From Hymenobacter mellowenesis (GTDB taxonomy: Bacteria; Bacteroidota; Bacteroidia; Cytophagales; Hymenobacteraceae), in the NCBI RefSeq assembly GCF_030581005.1, contig NZ_JAUQSX010000025.1:1-33052 (forward strand): a DNA stretch of 33,052 bases, read 5' to 3'. The position numbers were made by a program, and so were the translations under genes. This document shows positions 14,827-21,736 of the stretch, in pieces. The first letter of the stretch is position 1. Every line of letters starts with the position of its first letter. The notes beneath the pieces were generated by a model, which saw only the letters and a list, made by a program, of their open reading frames with translations, was not told the DNA's origin and did no database searches.

Positions 14827-15741
14827 TTAGGCAGCCGTGTCGGGTAGCTGCTCGGCAGATGTATTCGCGGCGTCGGCCTGGTGCTCGCGCAGCCGGCTCA
14901 TCAGGTAGTCGCGCCGTACCTGCGCCATCGCTTCGGCATCTTCAGGCGCCGAGCGCGAGCGCAGCTGCTCGCCGAGTCCCTTCGGCCGGCTCTTCTCGAT
15001 GCGGCGCTCGCGCAGCACCTCAATCGCGACCGGAATCTTCGCGCGGGCCATGCTGCGCAGCTCTTCGCTTTCGGCATGACGCCGGGCGAAGTAGTAGGCG
15101 ATGCCCTGCTTCAGCTGCGCGTCGCTCTGCTTCTCGATTTTGGCTTTGAAGTAGAAGGCCGGCATCTGCTCAGCGGGCAGCAATTCGCCGAGCCCGGCTT
15201 CGCTCTGCTTCATTGCCCGGTGGGCGCGCTCGGCATTGTGCTCGACTATCGTATCACGGTCGGCGGCGTACTTCATTGCCCAGCCGTGCACGGTGGGCGC
15301 GTCGATGCGGTCGTAAGTCGTGCCGTACTTGCCGGCGATGGCTTCGCGAAACATGAGCGTAAACTCATCAAATCGCCAATTCCAATACCTTTCGAGCATG
15401 TCATCGGCGAGCAGCCCGGCTTGCACGTTGTTGAGGTTTTTGCCCACGTTGAACTGTTGAGCAGCAAAAACGATGATGCGCGTAAGGGCGTAGCTGGCAT
15501 TTTCGCGAGCGTCATCGCCGAGCGCAACCAACGCCGAGACCTGCGCCGACTCGCGCGCTTTGGTCACGCTGAGCCCGCGAAACTTATTGGCTATCGCTAC
15601 TTGATGTCCGTCGGCTTTGAGCAAGGGCGCGAGCGAATTCCGCTGCGTCATCATCAGGCTTTGCGCCGTTCGTTGCAAAGCGAGCGCCCGCTCTTCGTCC
15701 GGCGCCGCTCCCGCTGTCTGAGTGATTTGAAAGGTTTTCAT
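14827..15741 (-). CDS. Replication partner protein, possible helicase loader
   Basis: 304 residues. It follows the replication initiator and overlaps it by 158 bases in another frame. The central part (about 100-170) has NNVQAGLLADDMLERYWNWR then FDEFTLMFREAIAGKYGTTY and DRIDAPTVHGWAMKYAADRD. This pattern (alpha-helical, L-x-D-x-x-L...W...F...G-K-Y-G...Y-D-R-I-D) is widespread in Bacteroidota phages and mobile elements next to initiator genes; I recall it as DUF6633-like. Position suggests a role like lambda P or DnaC. The C-terminus is charged and helical. Function is inference from position; if the start were at Met30 or Met31 the overlap would shrink by about 90 bases. Confidence 0.55.
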   Translation of the reverse strand: MKTFQITQTAGAAPDEERALALQRTAQSLMMTQRNSLAPLLKADGHQVAIANKFRGLSVTKARESAQVSALVALGDDARENASYALTRIIVFAAQQFNVGKNLNNVQAGLLADDMLERYWNWRFDEFTLMFREAIAGKYGTTYDRIDAPTVHGWAMKYAADRDTIVEHNAERAHRAMKQSEAGLGELLPAEQMPAFYFKAKIEKQSDAQLKQGIAYYFARRHAESEELRSMARAKIPVAIEVLRERRIEKSRPKGLGEQLRSRSAPEDAEAMAQVRRDYLMSRLREHQADAANTSAEQLPDTAA

Positions 15742-16750
15742 GCTGATTCTTTTTCGCGTCAGCGGCCCGGCGTTCGAACCATTTGCGCGCGGTGAGATTT
15801 GCTGAAGTTGAGTTTTTGAGCAGCGGCTTATAGTTCGCCATTGCGAGCAGCAGCTCGCTCACGCGGTCGAAGCCAAACTCGGCGAGCAGCGCGTCAGCCT
15901 GCGCGGCCGTCAGCGGCTTGTCGAGCTGTTGCACGCGGTCGGCATCGCCGCCAGGGTTGAGCAGCTCGGCGAGCGGGCAGTCGGCCGGCAGCAGATTCGC
16001 GGCCGGGCCCGCTGGCTTTATTTTTTTTTGCGCCGCAGGCTTGCTTTTAGGTTTAACTAATTCAGCCTCAGCAGCATTGTCGGCGACGTGTTGCGGTGCG
16101 TTATTCGTAACCGTTTCAGAATCAGCACCCTCATTTTTTTTTGAGTCGAAGGGCGCTGCGAGCGACGCCGAAGGCTCGCTCGAATCACTGAAAGATTCTG
16201 AAGTATTAGCTGAAAGATTAAATGAAGTATTAGTCCCCAAATCTTGGGGTAGGGCTTCCCCAATTTCAGGGGTAGTACTACCCCAAGATTTGGGGTAGGC
16301 TACCCCAAAATTTGGGGTAGTACCTACCTCAGTTTTTGGGGTAGCCCCTACCCCAAATTTTGGGGTAGTCCTACCGCCTCTTTCGGGGTAGGGGTTGAGC
16401 TTCGCTGCGGCTTCGATGGCGGCGAGCCGGGGCATCAGCACCCGATAAAAGCCGGCGTCTTTATCGACGGTTTTGCTGATGAGCTTCGCGTCGAAGAGCT
16501 GCTTCACGCAGGTTTGCGCCGTGTTTACCGAAATGGTCAGGCGGTCGGCGAAGTGTTGGTCGGAGGCATCGCAGCCGCGCGCGCTACTGTGGTGCAAGCT
16601 GACTATTTCAGCCAGCACCGCGCGGGCATTCATCGACATCGGCAGCCGCAGCACCGAAGCCGCGAAGTCGAGCCCCAACTCGCCGGGCTTCTTTCGGGTG
16701 GTGGGCTGCGTCGGAGTCGGGTCGTTGGGCACTTTATAGAGGTGAGTCAT
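15584..16750 (-). CDS. Replication initiator with internal iteron origin
   Basis: 388 residues. The N-terminal 110 residues form a winged helix: PMSMNARAVLAEIVSLHHSS, FADRLTISVNTAQTCVKQLF, DAKLISKTVDKDAGFYRVL, as in lambda O, DnaD and RepA-like initiators. Residues about 120-172 are a repetitive linker (TTPKFGVGATPKTEVGTTPN and so on) produced by seven DNA iterons. The region 173-260 is disordered. About 265-330 is a second small domain (PLTAAQADALLAEFGFDRVS, then ANLTARKWFERR) that could contact the helicase loader. The tail is Ser/Gly/Asp-rich and overlaps the next gene. An intragenic origin between the DNA-binding and partner-binding domains is the lambda O arrangement. No ATPase motif is present, so it is not a helicase. 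Confidence 0.75.
   Translation of the reverse strand: MTHLYKVPNDPTPTQPTTRKKPGELGLDFAASVLRLPMSMNARAVLAEIVSLHHSSARGCDASDQHFADRLTISVNTAQTCVKQLFDAKLISKTVDKDAGFYRVLMPRLAAIEAAAKLNPYPERGGRTTPKFGVGATPKTEVGTTPNFGVAYPKSWGSTTPEIGEALPQDLGTNTSFNLSANTSESFSDSSEPSASLAAPFDSKKNEGADSETVTNNAPQHVADNAAEAELVKPKSKPAAQKKIKPAGPAANLLPADCPLAELLNPGGDADRVQQLDKPLTAAQADALLAEFGFDRVSELLLAMANYKPLLKNSTSANLTARKWFERRAADAKKNQHENLSNHSDSGSGAGRRAGARFATNGAKPDDDAAEFARALAQSRRTSSSDSQ
16184..16234. other. AT-rich segment beside iterons, possible unwinding region
   Basis: About 50 bases of AT-rich sequence immediately left of the first iteron (AGTATTAGCTGAAAGATTAA and continuing), in an otherwise GC-rich gene. The position matches the DNA unwinding element next to lambda O iterons. 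Confidence 0.4.
16235..16391. repeat. Seven iterons, putative replication origin
   Basis: Seven 18-bp units with consensus CCCCAAATTTTGGGGTAG begin at 16235, 16258, 16281, 16303, 16327, 16351 and 16374, a spacing of 22-24 bases (about two helical turns). Units 1-4 and 6 are near-perfect inverted repeats (CCCC...GGGG); 5 and 7 are degenerate on the left half. They lie inside the initiator gene. Confidence 0.8.
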
Positions 16751-16768
16751 TGGGTAGGAGGTCGGGCG

Positions 16769-17053
16769 TTATCGGACGAAGCAGCCGAAAGCGAGCAGCC
16801 GCTCGAAGTCTTTCGGCTTCTTCTCGTAAGGCGTGCCGTCGGGCAGCCGGCGCATCTGAAGCATGCCGTCGAGGAAGAGCAGCTCATAGCTCAGGCCGTC
16901 GTGAACGCTTTGCCAGGTGCCGAGCAGCGGCTTCGCTTCATCGGGCACAGCCAGGGCGCGCAACTGCTTCAACTCGGCGCCGGTCTTCGTCGGCAAGCCG
17001 GGCAGCTCAGCCAGGGCGGCGAGCTGCCCGCTAGTCAGTTTGGTCTTAGCCAT
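16769..17053 (-). CDS. Phage hypothetical protein
   Basis: 94 residues; the N-terminus is helical (LTSGQLAALAELPGLPTK) and the C-terminus has LSYELLFLDGMLQMRRLPDG, suggesting a small alpha/beta fold. It overlaps the methyltransferase stop by 8 bases and ends 18 bases before the initiator gene. No family recognised. Coupling to the methyltransferase suggests co-expression only. Confidence 0.55.
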   Translation of the reverse strand: MAKTKLTSGQLAALAELPGLPTKTGAELKQLRALAVPDEAKPLLGTWQSVHDGLSYELLFLDGMLQMRRLPDGTPYEKKPKDFERLLAFGCFVR

Positions 17054-18215
17054 TGCCGAAGTGCTCAGGATAAAGCAGCCGGCGCGTGCCGTCGATGGCC
17101 TTGTAAAACTGAAGCACTACCTGCGGCACGACAGCATTGCCAGCCGCTTTTAAGATTTTGGCTCTGTCAGTTCGCACCAATCGGCCGGGAAGCCCATCAT
17201 TTCTAGCACAAAGCGCGGGTTCAGTGAACCTCCATTCTCCGACTGATTTGCTAACTGCTGCTCCATTCTGCCTTTGTCCGGAGAGGATGACGGGCGTAAG
17301 GGCTTCGCCATTGCGCTCGATGCGCGGGGGGTGCCCAGCATCATTTTCGCTATTGCAGTCGGAAGCCCCCCCTCTTTTCGCTTCATGCGCGAGGCAGATA
17401 GCGGGTTGTTCTTTCCATCGCTCGCCAATGGGGTCGGAAGCAGTGCCCCCAAAAGCGTTAGGTTGCCCCCTCCGTAAGCCTGACTGCTCCGCTCCCCATC
17501 GGCTGCCGTGGGCGTCGGGAGCATCTTCACGAATACTCCCAGGGGCATGCTGACTCCGTTCCCATTGTTGTGCTTCTCCTTCAGTTTGGCGGCTCGCGCC
17601 ATGAATGATTCGGGGCTCTCGCCGTCGTTCGGATTGCCAGCGCAGGGAGTGGGCCACAAACCAGAACCTATCTCTTTTATGGATGGCACCGACGCCGCAA
17701 GCTGGAAGTAAAACCGGCTGAACGTCGTAGCCTTCAGCTTCCAACTCAGCGCACACAGCTTCGAATTGAAGGGGATGCCGAGTAAGCAAGCCCCGAACGT
17801 TTTCGCCCAAAACGTGGCACGGTCGAACCTCTCGAATGACTCTAAGCATCTGCGGCCAGAGGTGGCGAGGGTCATTTGTGCCGAGCCCCTTGCCGGCGTC
17901 GCTAAAGGGCTGGCAGGGGAATCCCCCGCAAACAAGGTCGATTGCACCCAGCCAGAGCCGGGCGTCGAATTGGCAGATGTCGCCATATAACACGGTTTGA
18001 GGTTGCAACTGCCCAGGGCGCCATACTTTCCACTGACTTATGATGTCAGCCAGTTCAGCAGCGCCGAGGTCTTCAGCCGGTATGCACTTGAAATTTTTAA
18101 TCAGCACCTGACGGGCGAAAGGGTCGATTTCGACCATGACTGCCGTCGCCCATCCCATCCAATGCGCTGCGAGGTCAAAGCCGCCGATTCCGGCGAACAA
18201 GCTGAGCAGGCGCAT
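17046..18215 (-). CDS. DNA (cytosine-5-)-methyltransferase
   Basis: 389 residues with all main m5C-methyltransferase motifs in order: I, FAGIGGF (7-13, AdoMet binding); IV, GGFPCQPFSDAGKG (97-110, catalytic Cys101); VI, ENV (138-140); VIII, RDRFWFVAHS (181-190); X, AGNAVVPQ (358-365). Residues 190-335 between VIII and X should hold the target-recognition region but are Arg/Glu/Gly-rich and look poorly folded in this frame; that same DNA encodes a second frame with repeated LPTP motifs. No restriction enzyme gene adjoins it, so this is an orphan phage methyltransferase, probably protecting phage DNA from host restriction. Target sequence cannot be read from here. Confidence 0.92.
   Translation of the reverse strand: MRLLSLFAGIGGFDLAAHWMGWATAVMVEIDPFARQVLIKNFKCIPAEDLGAAELADIISQWKVWRPGQLQPQTVLYGDICQFDARLWLGAIDLVCGGFPCQPFSDAGKGLGTNDPRHLWPQMLRVIREVRPCHVLGENVRGLLTRHPLQFEAVCAELEAEGYDVQPVLLPACGVGAIHKRDRFWFVAHSLRWQSERRREPRIIHGASRQTEGEAQQWERSQHAPGSIREDAPDAHGSRWGAEQSGLRRGQPNAFGGTASDPIGERWKEQPAICLAHEAKRGGASDCNSENDAGHPPRIERNGEALTPVILSGQRQNGAAVSKSVGEWRFTEPALCARNDGLPGRLVRTDRAKILKAAGNAVVPQVVLQFYKAIDGTRRLLYPEHFGNG
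17150..17986 (-). CDS. Nested ORF within methyltransferase gene, LPTP-repeat protein
   Basis: 278 codons, ATG to stop, wholly inside the methyltransferase gene, same strand, different frame. The product has GLWPTPCAGN (109-118), MLPTPTAADG (155-164), LLPTPLASDG (182-191) and MLGTPRASS (216-224), spaced 27-45 residues apart, and ends SLNPRFVLEMMGFPADW (254-270). The first half has CLESFERFDRATFWAKTFG and WKLKATTFSRFYFQLAAS. I recall proteins of this pattern, annotated as hypothetical or as methyltransferase fragments, in Bacteroidota phages. The region overlaps the variable segment of the methyltransferase, where the methyltransferase frame is least protein-like. It may be a true overprinted gene, or the frame through which the true recognition domain is read. 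Function unknown. Confidence 0.5.
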   Translation of the reverse strand: MATSANSTPGSGWVQSTLFAGDSPASPLATPARGSAQMTLATSGRRCLESFERFDRATFWAKTFGACLLGIPFNSKLCALSWKLKATTFSRFYFQLAASVPSIKEIGSGLWPTPCAGNPNDGESPESFMARAAKLKEKHNNGNGVSMPLGVFVKMLPTPTAADGERSSQAYGGGNLTLLGALLPTPLASDGKNNPLSASRMKRKEGGLPTAIAKMMLGTPRASSAMAKPLRPSSSPDKGRMEQQLANQSENGGSLNPRFVLEMMGFPADWCELTEPKS

Positions 18216-18217
18216 AA

Positions 18218-19546
18218 TTAGGCAGCGGGGGCTTCGGTGGCTTCGGTATTGACCGGCACGGCGGCGAGCTGCTTCGCTTCGAGCAGCGCGTCGCTCAGGT
18301 CTTCATCGGTCGCAGCCGGCGAGTAGGCTACCACAGACAGGCGCGCGCAGTCGGGCTTGCCGATGGCGTGCTTATTGTCTTCGAGGTACTTCTTCAGCGC
18401 GCCGCGCACGCCCTGTTTTTTGCCGTTCTCGCGTTCCTCAATCCAGCCGCTTACTTTGGTAATGATGGCCGGCGCATCGCCTGAAACCCGATTTTTCGAG
18501 TTGATGACGGTGCCTTCGGGATGCTCAAAGGGCGCCTCAGTGAGTCGATTGATATGCAGCAGAATCTTCGTCTTTTCCGGCCGCGTCACTACCGGATGAT
18601 TGATGAGGCGAATGATTTGCTCTTTCTGCGCTGGCGTCAGCCAGGGAATGAGCGTGTCGCGCTCGCTCGGCTCGGTGATGCTGTCGGGCACAATCTGCAT
18701 TACCGGGTTTTTGGCATCATGCAAAACGGCGGCATCGATGCGCTTTTTCGCGGCTTCTTTATCGACTAGCAGATATTTTCGGAATGGCTTCGCGTCGCCG
18801 TTCCACAGCTCCACTAGTTCAGCCGTTGAAAGCGACGCATCAAAACGGGCGCGCAGGTGCTGTACTTTTTCAAAGTCTTCGCTGCTTAGGTCGGCAGTAG
18901 TTGAGGCTGCCGGGGGTGCCGAAACCGGCACGCCGGCCCCGGCTGTCTCTTTTTTTGGTGTTTCGACTTCGGCTGCTGATGTCTGAGCCCGGTCGGCGTC
19001 CGTCACTGGTTGCGCATGAGCAGCGGCCGGCACGTTGGTATTATATTCCATCTCTTCGGCCGGCGTCGCTTCGTAGCCAGCCGCGCGAATCAGGTAGGCG
19101 AGCACGTTGCGAAATGCCTTGCCGGTCGCGCGCGTCTGCGCCATGCTCATAATCGCGAATTCCTGATAGAACTTTTTGCCGCTTTCCTTATTCGAGCAGG
19201 TCGCGAAGCCGGCGCCGACGGTGCATTGATGGCGCAGGTCGAAAAGCGTTACCTGCGCTTGATATTTGATTTCGTCGGCCGTGCTGGTGTTGATGACGTG
19301 CCCGGTAATCGGCACGATGCCGAGCCGGCTGCCGGCGTATTGCCAGCCTTCGACGTTCACGAAGTTTTTGCCCTGAACTTCGGTGCTCAGCTTGTTTTCC
19401 TTGATGAAGCGCGCGAGGTCATTCGCGAGTTCGAGCACGTCTTCGCTGTTGGCGATGTCGAAGCTCTTCACTTTGGGCGCTGGTTCCGGCTTGCGAGTTG
19501 CGGGGCGCTTGGCTTCTTTTTGCGAGGGTTTTGCGGGTGTTGCCAT
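18218..19546 (-). CDS. Putative single-strand annealing recombinase
   Basis: 442 residues from the ATG at 19546 (an upstream ATG at 19564 is less likely). The N-terminal 40 residues are basic and disordered. Residues about 45-165 form a conserved core: LANDLARFIKENKLSTEVQG, NVEGWQYAGSRLGIVPITG, then FAIMSMAQTRATGKAFRNVL and AAGYEATPAEEM. The S-M-A-x-T-R-A-x-x-K/R-A-x-R motif is typical of phage Rad52/Sak/ERF-type annealing proteins and related DUF families. A Pro/Ala linker (170-225) leads to a helical C-terminal part with LTPAQKEQIIRLINHPVV. Early position beside methyltransferase and initiator fits a recombination role. No exonuclease partner gene is visible. Confidence 0.6.
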   Translation of the reverse strand: MATPAKPSQKEAKRPATRKPEPAPKVKSFDIANSEDVLELANDLARFIKENKLSTEVQGKNFVNVEGWQYAGSRLGIVPITGHVINTSTADEIKYQAQVTLFDLRHQCTVGAGFATCSNKESGKKFYQEFAIMSMAQTRATGKAFRNVLAYLIRAAGYEATPAEEMEYNTNVPAAAHAQPVTDADRAQTSAAEVETPKKETAGAGVPVSAPPAASTTADLSSEDFEKVQHLRARFDASLSTAELVELWNGDAKPFRKYLLVDKEAAKKRIDAAVLHDAKNPVMQIVPDSITEPSERDTLIPWLTPAQKEQIIRLINHPVVTRPEKTKILLHINRLTEAPFEHPEGTVINSKNRVSGDAPAIITKVSGWIEERENGKKQGVRGALKKYLEDNKHAIGKPDCARLSVVAYSPAATDEDLSDALLEAKQLAAVPVNTEATEAPAA

Positions 19547-19583
19547 ACTTTTGCAGGTAATCAAGTTTTTCAGTTGAGTGATT

Positions 19584-19624
19584 GAAAGCCGGCCGCAGGG
19601 GCAACTGCGGCCGGCTTTCTGTTT
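19584..19624 (-). terminator. Strong hairpin between early genes
   Basis: Perfect 15-bp stem (GAAAGCCGGCCGCAG pairing with CTGCGGCCGGCTTTC) around a 6-base loop, between the stop at 19625 and the recombinase start. A TGTTTTT tract follows only on the plus strand; on the minus strand the U-tract is weak, so it may attenuate rather than end early transcription, or protect mRNA ends. Confidence 0.55.
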
Positions 19625-19903
19625 TTAGTCTTCGTAGTGCCAGCCGTGCGGATTGCCTTCGATGCGCGGCGCGTGCCCGATTTCGACTTCTGCCGAGCTG
19701 CTCAGCGTCCGGCTTTCGGCATAGGCCAGCAGCAGCGCGAGCAGCATGACGGCACCCATCGCCAGCAGCATGCGCAAGACGCTGCGCTCGGCGCCGTCTC
19801 GCAGCTCAGTCTTCGTCATTTGGCTCGCCGGGCGCGGCGTGAATTCGTGAGCCGTGCGGGCCATGAAGCGGGCGACGGCGGGGGAGTGGTGCCGGGCGTG
19901 CAT
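19625..19903 (-). CDS. Small single-span membrane protein
   Basis: 92 residues; one hydrophobic segment at about 44-62 (LRMLLAMGAVMLLALLLAYA), preceded by a basic region and followed by an acidic/His tail (EIGHAPRIEGNPHGWHYED). This suggests N-in topology with an outer tail. Its start codon overlaps the stop of the preceding gene. A small early phage membrane protein could act in superinfection exclusion, but nothing in sequence proves it. Confidence 0.5.
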   Translation of the reverse strand: MHARHHSPAVARFMARTAHEFTPRPASQMTKTELRDGAERSVLRMLLAMGAVMLLALLLAYAESRTLSSSAEVEIGHAPRIEGNPHGWHYED

Positions 19904-20235
19904 CAGGCCGCTTCTTTGGCGTAGGAAATGGCAGCATCAGCGGCGCGGTCGGCGTCGGGCTGCTCTTCGGCTTGGCGAGCCAGCCACGTTCCCAGCTTCA
20001 GGAAAAGCCCGTTAGGCGTCTCGGCAGAAAGGAAGCACGCAGAGACGCCGAGCGGCAGGTCAGAGCTCGCGAGGCTGATGTCGTACACGTTGGCCGAAAA
20101 ATTCGAAAAGGCGGGGCGCCCTGGTACTTCGGGGAATGCCTGAAGGCAGGACACAGCGACCAAATCAGGGTTTTGAATAGCGTCGAGCAGCGCGCGAACG
20201 GTGGCGTCGAACAGGGTGAGGGTTGGGGTTTCCAT
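19903..20235 (-). CDS. Phage hypothetical protein
   Basis: 110 residues with a folded-looking centre (NPDLVAVSCLQAFPEVPGRP, then NVYDISLASSDLPLGVSACF) and a helical acidic C-terminus. Stop and next start overlap. No family recognised. It lies in the early operon between the possible DNA-binding gene at 20275 and a small membrane protein. Confidence 0.5.
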   Translation of the reverse strand: METPTLTLFDATVRALLDAIQNPDLVAVSCLQAFPEVPGRPAFSNFSANVYDISLASSDLPLGVSACFLSAETPNGLFLKLGTWLARQAEEQPDADRAADAAISYAKEAA

Positions 20236-20274
20236 CGGGCAAATGGGGTTGAGTGAGAAAATGAGAAAAGCTTC

Positions 20275-20619
20275 TTAGGCGGCTTGCCGGGCCAATGCGT
20301 GAGCCACGCAGCCGGCGCGTGAGTAGGTGACTGCGCGGCCGTTATGCGTGTAGGCGAGCAGCGAGTCGGGCCGGTCGCGCTCTGCGATGAGCGTCGTGCG
20401 ACTTTTGATGCCGGTGATGTCGAGCGCTTTCTTAGTCGTTACCTGGTCATCAAGGCTTTCGATGAATGCGCTTTGAAAGGCTTTGTGCTGACTGAGTTCG
20501 CCTCTTAATTCTTGCTCTTTCGCGAGGCACTGAGCAACCTGACTGCGCAGGCTCAGCACCTCTTTCCAGATTACAGCGATGTCAGTCGGAGCCTGAGCAG
20601 TTAAATCAGATTGAGTCAT
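20275..20619 (-). CDS. Coiled-coil protein with possible winged-helix C-terminus
   Basis: 114 residues. The first 60 are a heptad-rich coiled coil (VIWKEVLSLRSQVAQCLAKE). The C-terminal part (TTKKALDITGIKSRTTLIAE then YTHNGRAVTYSRAGCVAHAL) resembles a MerR/excisionase-like winged helix, in which a helix-turn-helix is followed by a short wing and Tyr-Ser. It may be an excisionase or early regulator. An operator-motif copy directly precedes the start codon (20621-20644). Confidence 0.5.
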   Translation of the reverse strand: MTQSDLTAQAPTDIAVIWKEVLSLRSQVAQCLAKEQELRGELSQHKAFQSAFIESLDDQVTTKKALDITGIKSRTTLIAERDRPDSLLAYTHNGRAVTYSRAGCVAHALARQAA

Positions 20620-20620
20620 A

Positions 20621-20644
20621 ACAGAGCAAATTAGAGCAAAGCAG
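20621..20644. promoter_or_regulatory. Putative operator copy (site d)
   Basis: ACAGAGCAAATTAGAGCAAA: two AGAGCAA half-sites spaced 10 bases, ending 2 bases from the start codon of the 114-residue gene. Confidence 0.55.
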
Positions 20645-20654
20645 ACAATTTTTT

Positions 20655-20840
20655 TTAATCCGGCAGCTGAGCAGCAGCTTCGGCCACTAATTCACTAGCT
20701 AACTTGTTGATTGATATACGCTTTTTGTCTTTTAAAAAGCGCCGAGCCTGTTCTCTTTTAAGTGCGTCCTCGGTCGTTCTAGGCACTTTTACCGTCGTGG
20801 CGTAGTAGTCACTCGGCTTTTTGGGGGCTTTTGCTGCCAT
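20655..20840 (-). CDS. Small basic protein, possible Cro/Arc-like regulator
   Basis: 61 residues; the first gene transcribed leftward from the divergent control region, where lambdoid phages place cro. It begins with a beta-like segment (YYATTVKVPRTTEDAL) followed by basic helices (KREQARRFLKDKKRI and NKLASELVAEAAAQ), compatible with a ribbon-helix-helix DNA-binding fold. The assignment rests on size, charge and position. Confidence 0.5.
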   Translation of the reverse strand: MAAKAPKKPSDYYATTVKVPRTTEDALKREQARRFLKDKKRISINKLASELVAEAAAQLPD

Positions 20841-20861
20841 GATTAAGGGGATTTGTTTCTA

Positions 20862-20893
20862 CAAACTTATAGAGCAAATTAAAGCAAAGCAAA
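20862..20893 (-). promoter_or_regulatory. Early leftward promoter
   Basis: On the minus strand, TTTG (20890-20893), 20 bases, then TAAGTTTG (20862-20869): an exact match to the Bacteroidota -33/-7 promoter (TTTG, TAnnTTTG). It lies 22 bases before the small regulator gene. Operator half-sites occupy its spacer, so repressor binding would block it. Confidence 0.7.
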
Positions 20894-20940
20894 TTTTATT
20901 AGAGCTAATTACTCTAATCTGCTCTGTATTGCTTTGCTTT
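20871..20940. promoter_or_regulatory. Divergent operator cluster (site e)
   Basis: Between the leftward early genes and the rightward repressor. It contains AGAGCAAATTAAAGCA (20871-20886), a near-palindrome TTAGAGCTAATTACTCTAA (20899-20917), the inverted pair CTCTAATCTGCTCT (20912-20925), and AAAGCAAAGCAAA mirrored by TGCTTTGCTTTGC (20882-20894 and 20929-20941). This is the densest copy of the motif found at sites a-d. Confidence 0.65.
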
Positions 20941-20976
20941 GCATTAGTTAATTATATCCTTTCCTCGAATACAACA

Positions 20977-21732
20977 ATGTCGCAAGCCGTGAGCCCCAAA
21001 CTTTCCACCCAGGCCACCCGATTGAAGTACCTGCGCAAAGTCGCGAATCTATCAAATCGCGAGGTCGCCGAGAAAATCGGGCGGGCGAGCTCGCAGGTGA
21101 GCCGGTATGAAAGCAACGCGACGGCTGACATTCGCGATGTAGTCGATAAGCTCGCCAAGCTCTATAAAGTGACGCCCGACTTCATTCTTTACGGCGAAGA
21201 CGGCCCCCCTGCGCAGGTGCTCGAAATGCGTCGCCAGGTCGCGCAGCTCGGCATTAAACCCATTAGTGAAATGCCCATTACTTACCGTACCGGCGACATC
21301 GAGATTTCCTTCGCGCGCCGGGTGCCAGTGGGCGCGCGTGCCACCTTCGCCGAAATGGTTGACGGCAGCGGCGAGGGGCTCGAAAGCTTTGAAGAGGTGC
21401 CGATTCAGAACCCGACGCCCGAACTGCGCCGGCCGGGCTGCGTCGAAATCGAAGTGAACGGCGACAGCATGCAGCCGACGCTTCAGAGTGGTTGGTGGGT
21501 GGCCTGCTATCCCATCGACAAGGGTGATTTTAAGTATCTGCCGAGTGGAATCTACGCGATTGTTTTCGGGAATTTCTTCGTCATCAAGCGCATCAAAAGC
21601 AACGACCTACTCAAAGACGGCACGCTGACGCTGCACTCCGACAATGAAAACGGCGGCACGCTGACCGTGCCCGGCGATGAGCTGCGCGGCATCTACAAGG
21701 TTGTAAAAGTCACCGACGGCCCCCTTCACTAG
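20977..21732 (+). CDS. Phage repressor, HTH and S24 peptidase domains
   Basis: 251 residues from the ATG at 20977; the open frame continues upstream to 20821, but that part overlaps operators and encodes an implausible hydrophobic N-terminus. Residues 14-72 are an XRE-type helix-turn-helix (RLKYLRKVANLSNREVAEKI, SSQVSRYESNATADIRDVVD). The C-terminal LexA/CI-like S24 domain has NGDSMQPTL with nucleophile Ser164 and FFVIKRI with Lys204, the Ser-Lys autoprotease dyad. A canonical Ala-Gly cleavage site is not obvious; the VPVGARA stretch at 117-123 is the likely region. It should hold lysogeny and respond to RecA/SOS. Its gene diverges from the early operon across the operator cluster and leads directly into the integrase gene. 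Confidence 0.88.
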   Translation: MSQAVSPKLSTQATRLKYLRKVANLSNREVAEKIGRASSQVSRYESNATADIRDVVDKLAKLYKVTPDFILYGEDGPPAQVLEMRRQVAQLGIKPISEMPITYRTGDIEISFARRVPVGARATFAEMVDGSGEGLESFEEVPIQNPTPELRRPGCVEIEVNGDSMQPTLQSGWWVACYPIDKGDFKYLPSGIYAIVFGNFFVIKRIKSNDLLKDGTLTLHSDNENGGTLTVPGDELRGIYKVVKVTDGPLH

Positions 21733-21736
21733 TGCC

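Noticed and set aside
14881..15795. 304-codon plus-strand ORF opposite the replication partner gene
   Set aside because: Antisense shadow of similar length; composition typical of complement reading and no recognisable fold.
16235..16391. CRISPR-like array
   Set aside because: Short 18-bp units at 22-24 bp spacing leave no room for spacers and lie inside a coding frame; iterons explain them.
20821..20976. Upstream extension of the repressor frame
   Set aside because: It crosses operator repeats and the first leftward gene; a hydrophobic N-terminus before the HTH is not expected.
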